From Aurelia coerulea (taxonomy: Eukaryota > Cnidaria > Scyphozoa > Semaeostomeae > Ulmaridae): a stretch of 64,000 nt of DNA. The position numbers and the translations under genes were made by a program. Below, piece by piece: positions 35,501 to 47,500 of the stretch. Below the pieces are notes generated by a model. The model searched no databases, had not been told where the DNA came from, and was given only the letters and a program-made list of their open reading frames with translations. The DNA is taken from assembly GCA_039566865.1 (NCBI GenBank), contig CM076961.1:689501-753500 (forward strand), written 5' to 3'. Positions within the stretch are counted from its first letter, which is position 1, and each line of letters opens with the position of its first letter.

Positions 35501-38500
35501 CCAATTCATTCAATTCATCCAATTCAATCCATTTTAAGAAAAAGATGACAAGTCCAAGAGTACAAATCCAAAATGACACATCCAAGTGAATAAACGAGTG
35601 GCTAAGCCATGATTATATTAGAACGTTTCGGATCTAATTCCAAGATCCATCATCAGCGTGTAAAAGTGGGCGTAAGTCGCCATTAAATAAGGCAGTAACA
35701 AAGGGTACCAAAAAAGGCAAAACGTGCGAAAACAACGAATGTGTTGGCGAAAAATATCAATCAAGAGATGGAAGAAAGGAAACCAAAACAGGGGAAGGGG
35801 TATAAAACGGCAAAAGCGAGTAAACAACTAAATTAGAACAGCGCTAGAACAATGCTGAAATAATCATTACTAAATATAAACATGATTATATTTGTAGTCG
35901 TGCTTGCCCTCCAATTCAGGATTTGAGGAAAAAGTACATGATATGTCCTTGTTCGGGAAAATCAGGCTTGTTTTCTTAGATAGTTCACATTCAGTGTCAG
36001 TCTCATATATTTTATTTTTATATTCCACTGCATACAGTTTCATAATGCTAACCATAACAAGCAAACACAAAATATAAGGAAATGCCACAATATTACAGAC
36101 GATTAATACGTTGAAGCTGGAAATTGATAAAATTTATAAATACAAACAGAGAAACAAGATAAATTGTATCATAGTCATATTGTATGGAGGGAATTATTTA
36201 AAGGAGGACCTCTCTCGTCAGGTAAAGTGATTGAGGAGGGAACCTCTCTTATCCTACAATAATGTCGAATGAATTTGGTTGAATTAAATGATTCCGAGAA
36301 ATACGCGCATTTGCTTTTCACAAAGTGATGTGCGCATAGTTCAAGCGCTGTTGTGAAAAAGACCATTTCGTTAGAGCTTTTCGTATTGTGTCCTGGTGCA
36401 AAGTGACAAGACTTGGAAAGGCAAGTTTCGACAAGTTTCGTCATTTGCAAACTTTACGTGTCCGAGGAATGGAGAATCTTTTGCTGTTACTAACGATAAA
36501 TGCCAAAATATCCTTAAATTGTTTTGTTAGCTCTTAGTACTTCATTTTCTGTTTACTCCTCTTTGTTTTCACATAGATCCTTGCAAAAACATGGATATAA
36601 ACACACAGAAACTTAGATCCCAAGATAATCCCGTTGTCCATACTTTGAAGTACGATGCAGCGGCCCAGCTTTTTATGTGGCTAACTTTGTTGTTAGAATT
36701 TAGAATTGTTTCGTGTTTTTGAAGCAGTGTCCATACTTTGCTAAAGAATATGATTGAATAACTCGTACGATAGCTTGGCCTCAATTAATTAATAGATGGT
36801 TGGCCAACACTGAACTTTATGCTCTGTGGATTATGATGTCACAGCCATTGTTTTACGACATCAAAGAAAACAGTTGGTAGATCGATGTTTACCAAATTCT
36901 TTAATCACACCTGTTTGTGTCTAGGTTTATCAAAACCCTTGTCATAGAATTCTGTGGCCTTGTTTCGTTTCTTGATCAGATATTGTGATATTTCAATGCA
37001 ACGTCTGTGGTGTGTGTGGTCTGTTCTCGACACCTCACTTGTTGGGGAGGCGAGATACGCTGTGTCCGAGGAAACGTATGTGTCCCCCGGTACATTGGCT
37101 TAAAGCTCGTGCACAGTAGCAATTTGGGGTTGGAGCTCTAACCCACTGCACGGGGGACACATAAGTATTCTTGGACAAAGTGTATCTCGTCTCCCCAACA
37201 AGCACAGACTGTACCTTCAAGCGATGCCAGCCTAACCGTTTCTTCGAACCTTGAATATCAACCATATATATGTAAGTCACTATTTTAGGAAGAAACATTG
37301 CTGCACCAGATTTGAGATTATTGGTTCTTATTTCAAGACTTTATATCAATTCTTTTATAGAGTACCGTTTCACAAATCGAGATCGAGAAAGGTTTCTTGT
37401 TGTGAACAGACTTTTTGCTCCACAAGAGGATTTTTGAAACTATTTGCCACAGTTTATTCATTTTAGAGGAACATACATTATTTCAAAGGATTCGATGTAG
37501 CTCGTTCATATTTTCTTTGGTTTGTATGGTTAGTTGAATGATAGGGTATCTATCCCTAGCTACCACTGTTCCTTTCATTTGCTGGAAAGAAAGAAACAAG
37601 TGCTAGGTGATAAGTCGTGTTAATCTGACCGTTGCATAAATCATTGTTAACTTGAATTTTTACCACGTTTATTTTACTTCATAGGAAGATATATTACTGC
37701 ACCAGATTCGATGCAGATACTTTTTATTTTCATTTTCTTTAGTTTGTAAGGTTAGTTGAACCTAATTGGTATGCTTAGGGCCTATACCTACACAATTTCA
37801 ATTCCTTCCAAAATATTAGTCCATAGCCGGGATCAATGATATCTTCAGCACCCTTGGGCCTGGCACAGGTCTCTCGTATCGTGTCATATCATAGGGCTAG
37901 GTGGGGCCTGGGGGTATCGTCAGGATTACTGGAAATCTCCTGGGTTTTTTAACTTATCATGCAATAGTATGAAGCTAAAACTCCCCAGCTCCTCCTCCTT
38001 TGTGGGGAGGTCTCTGTCAAGTCCATAAATCTAAAGTTAACTTTTCTTGCCATCCTTTGTTTACTAATTTATGTTGTTCTTTGTTTACACCTGAGCACAT
38101 ATACTGCTATGCAGTCCTGCTCTGTATTTTGATAGATGTAGATGTAGTTGAACCGAAGGGTATTATTCTTTACCACTGTTTATTCGCTCGAGGGAGAGAA
38201 TTCTGGTCAAGAGCCGTGTTAATCTGGCTCTTTTATAAATGATTGTTACCTTGAATATTTGCCAAGTTGATTTACTTTGGATTTCGGAGGAGAAAACATT
38301 GCCTCGGCAGATAGACTTGGCTGGTTCTCATTTCAAGACTGTGGATGATCTGCTTTGGTGACAATTAAACGCAGTTTCCAGCTAAATTATTATCTTGCGA
38401 GTTTATTTCATTCTTTATCAAGAAATCAGCTAAGGGTGTATTAGATTGGTTTGATTGAAGGGTGTGCCTATTCTGAAAATGGTAGCCTCAGAATTCGCAT

Positions 38501-41500
38501 TTGATTGACTCCAAAATTCTGAAATCGGAGGCCTTGTGGACCTTCTGCTCCAAAAGGCAGAAGATCTGGCAGAAATTGGAGATATTCTCGTTTAACCAAT
38601 GTGAATATTAAACCTGCTTTAAGGCCCTTTAATAGTTTTGTCTTTGATTGGGAAATGCATTTCCATCTCTGCGAAGTCTGCTGTTTTCAAAATTTGAGAG
38701 GTTTGTTATTACCAATGAAACACATCCTGAAAATACTTAATTCATACTATAGATAATAGCTTTGGTCTCTTCGCAGTATTTATCATCTTCCTACCATTTT
38801 CTTTTTGCATCACCTCAGCCGCGCCTTCTGTAAAAGCCAGGGAGATATAGGTAAAAGCTAGACTTATGGCATTTCGTCCCTTGTTTCCCTGCGTTCTTTG
38901 ATTTGCAGATATCACTTGCTCACTAGGAATATCCTTATTGAGCAAGTGATATCTGCAAATCAAAGAACGCAGGGAAACAAGGGACGAAATGCCATAAGTC
39001 TAGGTAAAAGCCATCGCACATATCCACTAACAGACCTTTTGCTAAGTAGAAAACTAGATTCGAATGATCGAATCTTACTTTCGAATTTGTAGAAAACCAA
39101 CTTCGATTTGAATTGACGATTTGTTTATTATTTTCCAGATATCTAGAAGAGGGAAGCTTCGACACTGTCAGACTAGCTTTGGAGCGTAGCAAGAAAGTTG
39201 TTGTTGCAACACTAGAGCTTGTTCCTGACTTGGAGAAACACGAATTATTTCCTATGATTGACAAGTTACCTCGCATTGATATCACAGAAGGAACTGGTTT
39301 TGGTGCTAATTATCAAGTCGATAAGCAACAAGCAAAGTCCCTTGTGGAGGCGTGTCACGTGAGCTTGTTTGAAACTGGTGATTTGATAGAGGAATTTACA
39401 GAAACCTATTACCCATATGAGGAGGGTAAGTTTCCTTCTTTCATTCCATTACCTATGTGACTGTTATGATTTCGAGCAATTTTTTCATTATATACCCGAT
39501 GATTATCCAATTTTTAAAAGGTCATACTGCGAAAACTATGCAAATTTTCATTTTTATTTTCATTTTAAACATATTCAGCCAAAATACAATTCAATTTAGG
39601 GGTCAATTGCACTTTAGCGGACACAGCTTTCGAGGAAAATAGCGGTTGAATTGAATTGTTATAACTGATTGTTGATATGCTTATCAAACAATAGCAATTT
39701 AAATCATATAATCTGATTGGATAATGCAAAATTCGATCGTGATTCGACTTATGTTCACACTTACTTGCAAGATGACGTCAAAATGTCTTATACATGGCCT
39801 AAATCTTTGCAGCAGGAACCGGTATTCAGAATAATGTTTTGGCTGATTATTTTAGCCTTCAAACCCCACTAGATCAATAGGTATATTTCAAGCTAAATAC
39901 TGATTCATTTCCATCTAAAATCAGTACTAAATTAAAAAAACACAGGGAAATGATAAAAGTGTATCCGCCAACGTGGAAACTAGCCCAAAATTGTCCCAGC
40001 AAAAAAGTTAAACAAGATGATAATATGAAGCCTAAACATTTCTAGATGTAAACATATTACAACTTTCATTTCAAAGAACTAAACTTGAACGAGAAAAGGA
40101 ATTATAGTTTCGTGATGGTAATGCAGATCAGCTTGCCTTGAACATTCTCAATTCAAAATTTTCAGTTAGTTTCGAATGCGTCGGCTCCATGAAACGCAAA
40201 ATTTGTAACATTTCTTTCAGTAAAATTAAATATTAAACATATGTGATGTTGAAGAAATATTGTATTTATGTCATCAAACGTGCCAATCATAGGCAGGTAT
40301 GGCAGTCCTCGACAGTTTTCTGGCTACATGACTAGGCCTATTACGAATGTGAGCAAGAAAGTGCGGGAAAATATATGTTGAATTTTAATCACGTGACCTA
40401 TCCATATGCATCTGTAAACGATGCAAACATTGGATTCATACGGTAACGAATTATCTCAAATGCAGAATCAATGTTTGTGTAAGTAAATTAATTCAAATTA
40501 TTCATATTCCACGCTCACTGCCATGCCACCTGTAACTATTGCTTGCCCTCCTTCTAATTATTTATTTCCTTTTGTCGTGTTGTTCCTGTTGTCGCTTCAA
40601 TTTTGCTAACTACAGACATTGCTCGAAGTGTGAAATAATGGTTGTTGCCGTTTGTTTCCATAAACAATCAATTTCTTTGTCTTCACTTTCATTTTTGTGT
40701 CAGTTGTGCTAATTTTGACAATTTTAGAATTTACACTAATTGTGAGACGGCTTTTGTCGCCGTTTCATTTGTGTTAACTACTGCTTTCTGCATAATGGTG
40801 TCGCTGTGATACCCAAACCATTATTCGAATTCAAAATGGAGCTTTCCCAATGCTTTCTTCCACTTCTCCATAAATTCTGCTCAAGCGGTCATTCTTTCCT
40901 CATCACAACAAGTGCTAAACATTTTCATAGTGTAATACTTCTGATCTTCACCCTGATACGTCTAAAGTTTGGGGTCAAATGCTTTTAGAGGACACAGCTT
41001 CCAAGGAAAACACTGAGATTGAATTGAATCTTTTTTTAACTGATTGCTGATTTGCTTCCCAAACAATAGCGATACTGATTTTGTCATCTAATTGGATAAT
41101 GCGACATTCCACTTGCGGCATTGATTCGTACTTGCGAGAGGACGTCAAAATGTCCCAAACATGGCTTAAATCTGCAGCAGAAACCAGCAATCGATTTATC
41201 ATTTTTGTTTGACATTTTGGGGTTGCCCCCTCCAAACCCCCGCTGACTCAGTAAGCATACTGATAATGTATTTTCGATCCAAAATCGGTGCAAAATTCAA
41301 ACACACGCAAATGTCAAAAAGTGTGTCCGCGAAGTGCAAACAAGCCAAAGTTTGCACAGAGAAGATATACGCAACTACAGAGCGAAGATACAAGCCTGTG
41401 AAAACGGCTACTCAGTTGTTAGCTTTTAAGGAAGATCTTTCGATGCCTATATGTGTAGTGACCCTACTGACCAAATTTTACCAACTTTCAGAAAATCTGT

Positions 41501-44500
41501 TTGCCACTCCACGAATCTAACGATTGCATCTAGAATCCATCTGCCTCAGTGCTAAAAATTGTATAGTACATGAATAAACACGCAAAGAAAGGAACAGACA
41601 GATTTCTGGCATATTGAGGCCTTTCGTTACTTTACGTCTCAGAGAAAATATATTGCCTTTCCTATCAACTTTCCTTCCTTCTTTTATTTTGTTGATAGTA
41701 TCGCGAAATAATTCTCATGTAGATTTACATGTTCCATGTTCTTCTGCTAAAAATCTATCGACAGATTTGTGATAAGTTTGTATCATCTGCATCGACATTT
41801 TATTGCTACTTTTAGCTGTTTTGTTTTCCGAAGACTTTGTTCTCTTAGCAACATCAATCTATACCTGACAGGTTGTCTATTCTTTTGAAGTTACAATCAA
41901 TTTTTGGTTTACATCAGAACGCAATGTTTGCAGCGTGAAAGATCAGATTTCGGAGATATCTCTCCCCTGTGTTTACTCCATTTGTTGATATGTTGCATAG
42001 CAACGGTTGAATCAAGTGTTCATTGATAAATAGAACTGCTCATACTTCAACCTGCTAACAGGCCAAAGTACTGGAAGGCCTAACCGCTTCAAAAACTTCT
42101 CTCTGTTTCAAATTCACGCTTACTTCGATTCAGTTATGAAATGATCTGGTTTGAGAAACAGTTGACTTGTAGAACAGTTTCAGAAAGTTAAAGAAAAATA
42201 ATGGTTATTGCCTAGACTACGCACGACGTATGTCAAAGAAAACAGACTTGGTTGTTATAAAATATTTAAAGTTTTCAATGCACTTCTGCCAGCTTTCAAG
42301 ACAATTCGCAATCGTTACGAATGACTGTCAGAAAGATATCACAAAGTTGTGAGTTTATTTATTTATTTATTCTTTCTTTCTTTCTCTCAATCTTTGATCT
42401 CTTCATTCGCTTTTTGATTCGATGATTCGATAACTCGATTTATTCATCGCTTTTCGATTTTCGTGAATTGTGACTTAATCCTTTCGGCGTTTGATCAGCA
42501 ATGCCGTTTTATATATTCCGTTATTCATCTTGTTTGTCTACAGAGAAATTGTTACATTGCCCTTTTGTATTTTGAAAGTACTTTCGTTCATTCGTCGTGA
42601 GGCTACGGCAGCCCATTTCGTTTTTTATCTTCCGTCGACACGTACCCGATTTTGCTCATTCTACTTTTAATTTTTTTCGCACAAATCCGATTTTGTGAAT
42701 TGCGTTTTTATCATATTCCCGATTTTATGATCAGTCTGATTGAAACTTTCATTTTTTTATGTGAATTTAAAATCTCTGTTTTCCACATAAATCAGTCATT
42801 TCTTAAGCTTTCTATTCATTCATTTTAATAATAATAATAATCTTATTTAAAGTTGGTCTATTTACAATAGTAATATAATCACTAATTTATACCAACTATT
42901 TACAAAAAACAACTTTAATAGAAAATATACAAATTTACAATTCTGGCTATTTACAAATCCGGCAATTACACTTATCGCCAAGCCAGTGCTTGATCGCTCT
43001 TTTGAAAGCTGCAACTTTTGGAAGTGCTTTTATCTGGTCACTAAGGGTGTTCCAAAGGAGGCTTCCTCTAAAGGATAATGACTCTATTCCAAATTTTGTT
43101 GTTCGTGTTTTTGGCAATCGACATAAATTTTTTGTTCGTAGGTTGTAGTTCACAACCTTTTCTTCATGAAATTCCCAAATATATGAGGGGTTCAAGTTGT
43201 TCATTGTTTTGTAAATTTCGATCATCAGTTTCTGGAGATTTTGAACATGTATTTTCACGCTTTCGCTTTTCTCCAGTAACTCATCAAAGGAAGAGTCATA
43301 GTCCTTGAAGAGGATCCTTAGTGCACGTTTGTGTGATTTTTCCAACTATATAATTCACTCAGAGTATTTTAATGAATAATTCACTTCTCGTATCTTCAAC
43401 GTTGATTAAACTGACCGTCTGAACAATCTTGAAGAAATTTGTGATATCATTTCACATGAATCCTTACTCAGGAAATATTCTTCAAAGCTAGTGACCGAAA
43501 TATCTTCGGCACACATTGCGACATTCTCCCACGTGGGAACGTTTGATCTTCTCCCGCCAAACCCACTGAAGTTTAAGAATAGTAGCAGACGGCAGAAATT
43601 TCGCGAGATCATCCCTCTATAATTCTTTGCTGCAGGAATTTCTTTCTACATTTCCCTTATGACTATTTTATGATTGCTTAGATTTTCAAACGATTCTGCA
43701 CATTTCTTCTGTTTTCATGATTTTGTACGTGCCCTTTTTCCAAATCATTGTATAAACTTTTACATTAATTTACTGGGGTTCTGCTCTCAGTCGCCTTCTC
43801 TCCCCTTGCTTTGCTAGTTTCTTTCTCCGTGTTTTCTAGCTCCCTGCCAGCCACATTTTTCATTTCAAAGGAAGGTCAAAAGCATGGCTAGCTTTGCTGG
43901 CAATGTCTCTGTTTTGAGCCATCTCAAGGAATTTTACGTACAAAACTTTTTGCATGCAATTCAATAAGGGCGAGATCCTGAGTAAACAAATCTGGTTTTC
44001 GAACGTAAACACACCGATATTTTGAGCTTATTTCAGCTATCTTTGTCTTGTCTGCCTGATCGATAAATATAGAACAATGAATATGCCATTTCAGTCTCTT
44101 CTGTGTTAGATTTTTGTGGAAGGACTTTTGAGAAATTTGAAAGTTTTATCAAGACAGGAAGAGAGGTTTGTAATGAATGAAACTTTCAGCAAGAAACAGA
44201 TGGTTTGTTGGAAGGAAGTAAGTGTCAAGGAGACAGGCTATTACAGAGACCATGCAGAGGCCGGCTTTAAAATAGACCTGAATTTCAAGAAATTACACTT
44301 TAAATAGCAGATGGTTGATCGAAGATTATTTGCCGTAAATGCTACCTGTACGGAGAAGGGATTGCTCGCGCATTTTTTTTTTACCCACCTGCCTGGTAGA
44401 CTAACTGTTCCACAAAAGATGTATTCAAAATGTTTATTATTTTAAATAGTAACCTGTGCCATATTCAATAAATGGATTATTACCGCAAGTTTGTATCCCC

Positions 44501-47500
44501 GGTGGGATACGTTTGCTTGTCATGAATCAAAACAAGAAATCCTGACTGATTTGAAATTTCTTTCATAAACATTGCTTGTGGTGCATTGTTAATGAATTAA
44601 GGAGCGAAGAGTTCATTTTAATGTTGTTTTGTCTGAAATTGGATTACGTCTTTACATCCATCAATGTCTTAGTTTATGTTTCATCTTTTTCCATTCAACT
44701 AGCTAATTAAGTTCATGGTAAGTAATTCAGAAACTTGCCTCTTTTCTCGAAGTAAACTTCCAAAAGTCCTTCTGCAGAACTTTCATTGTTGCGTTACCCC
44801 AAATAGGATTATTAAGATAGACGTTTGCCTTGTTTTTAAGCACACTTTTAAATTTCTTTCTGCAGAACTTTACCCTATGTAGGATTATGTTTTTAGGATC
44901 ATCTGTCAATCTTTTTGTTGTGTGACCTCTTTGGATTCAATTAGCTGATGAAATTCACGGTAAAAAATCAGAAACTTTCCTCGCCTTTTTTAGTAGATTT
45001 TAAAAAGTCCTTCTGCAGAACTTTTATTGTTGCTTTACCCCAGATAGGATTATATTTTCAAGGTTATTTGTAAATTTGTTTGGTTGTGTGTCCTCTTTGG
45101 ATCCAATTAGCTGACGAAATTCACGGTAATAATGCAAACGTTTGCCTTGTTTTTAATCACAATCTTTCATGACAAGCTTCATCTCAAATCTTTCCTCATA
45201 ATCTCACAATCAATCTTTAATCATAAGTCTTACTACAGACCTTTCATCGTTACTTGATCAGAAATAGATATTATTAGATTTTCAATTTAATCTTTGAAAT
45301 TTTAAGCTCGTGTTTCCTGTAACGAAATTAACATATTTAATTAAACTTTCATTTAATTCAACGGTCAGAACACAAATGATTAACATTATTGTCATAATTT
45401 CTTGAGGCAACCGAGTTTAGTTTATTAAATAGAGTGGCCTTCATGCTAAAGTTAGCCTGCAGTCATTTTTAATAATTTAAACGAATCCAATAAAATTTGT
45501 CGTTCAACTAAATGTCGTGAGACTACATGTCAGTACTTGGCTTTGCCCAACTTTGAACAAATTTAATCGACGAGATAGGAAAGCCAAAACTACTGTGTGT
45601 TCCAATATGATGTATCCGTGTTTACCAAATTGCACTATCATGACTAATACACCAATTTGAATCAAACATCAATCGTTTTGTTGTAGGAGGCCTAGTCTAC
45701 CGGGTGTCCCAAAAAAATGTATGCGGATTTCGTTGACTCCAGCGCTGTGAATTTAACGTCAATCGATGTATAACCACTCTTAAAATGTTCCTCGATAGTT
45801 TACTTGAGCATAGATACCTCGTTTGTTTGTATTGGCTCTTTGAGAGAAGTCATGTTGATCTTGAAAGCTCAAAATCGCGTCTTCCTGCAAACCAAAGCTT
45901 TAGCCTTTTGGCCTAAGCAAATTTATAGGTACAGCGTAAAAATCGACGATGGCCTTGATAAAATTTGAACAATATTAGATCTTGTGTTATTCCGTTTTCC
46001 AGAAGTCACCCCCCAGTCACCCATTGGGAAGTTTCTTAATTTTTCATTAATTTCAGTTCTTAATTTCTATGTGCTTCAGGAATTTGCTTAGGCCAAAAGG
46101 CCAAAGCTCTGGTTTGCAAGTGCACGCAAATTTGAGCTTTCAAGATTGATATCTCTGCTCTCAAAGCACCAATACCAACAAACGAGGTATCTATGTTCAA
46201 GTTAACTATCGAGGAACATTTTGAGAGTGATTAGCCATTGATTAAAGATAAATTCACATCGCTGGAGTCAACCAAATCTGTATACATTTTTTTGGGACAC
46301 CCGGTAGATGGAGAAAGTTTCATTACAAAAATTGGTCATTTCATTCGAGAGCAACGGGTTAGTTTGCTTGAGAATTTTTGAGCATATCTTAACAACAATT
46401 TTGGTTATATTTTTGTGCAGTTCTTTCTTCAATAAATGAAAGCGAGCATCCTCCAACGAGCAAAATCGAACGATAAATTCGTTACATTTCAGTGTACGTG
46501 GATTCCTTGTTTAAGTTGCCGAGAAGACAACTGATGTGTTTTCATCTTGTTAGAACTGAAAATGGCATGAAATTTGATTGTAATCTTTGAGCTTTTTTCC
46601 AGCCTTTTCGAAAATGGCTTCCGAGTAAAATTTTCCAGAACTCTGTAATGATATGATCAATTTTAATGAAATAAATTTCTTGATCTAAGTTGGCCTTCTT
46701 GCTTCAAAATGATAACTGTTTCATTCAAATCGCTGCATTACTCATGATTGTACGGCTCCGCAACATCATAAACACACCAAGGACACATTTAAAATTCATA
46801 TAAATGAAATTCTAAATTCCAAAACATTTTAGATCAGAACCTTCCAGCCATGTTTTATCAGAACTAAGATCTTACTCTGACGTAAAGTAGATCGAACTTG
46901 ATCAACAAGACAGGAAGAAATAGCCAAAAAAAAACTATTACTGTGAATAATTAACGCAAATTCAGAATCATATAAATACACGTCTAGCCCACAAACTGAT
47001 TTGATCTTAAACTTGTCAGATCTCCTCATTCCCGCCTTGTTTTATCAGAACTGACATTGGCGTAAATTAGAACAAATTTGATCGACAGGATTGGAAAAAG
47101 TAGAACTATTACTGTGAATAATTAACGCAAATTCAGAATCATATACATAATAGACGTCTAGCTCACAAACTGATTTGGTCTTAAACATGTCCGATCTCCT
47201 CATTGTTCAAGCCTTGCTTTTTTTTTGAGAATTGACATTGGCATAAATCATAACACATCTCCTCTTTCCAGCCTTGTTTAATCAGAACTGACATTGGCGT
47301 AAACAGGGGCGGGCAGGTACTGTAAAATATTTGACCCCATGTTTGTCCAGAGGAATTGGAAAAATAACCGGTGCTTTAATCAAATATTACGACTTTCGTG
47401 CCTAAAACAACCAGTTTTTGGACCAAGGTGAAATTTGAATATCATTCTTCCTATTCCATCAGTTTGTCATCAAGCTTCCTAACCTCCTATCTAATCAAAA

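Larger units (their letters stand above)
34402..39138. other. 4.7-kb intron between TIR-like exons
   Basis: Contains a foldback pair of one family (34536-34720 and 37040-37205), an inverted-repeat structure around a Penelope-like hammerhead-like core (35441-35915) and a perfect palindrome (38858-39003). A repeated AAGAAACATTGC/CACCAGATT string occurs near 37290 and 37690. No other coding sequence. Confidence 0.65.

Noticed and set aside
38898..39092. Frames repeated on both strands around 38740-39090
   Set aside because: They mirror each other because of the perfect palindrome at 38858-39003.
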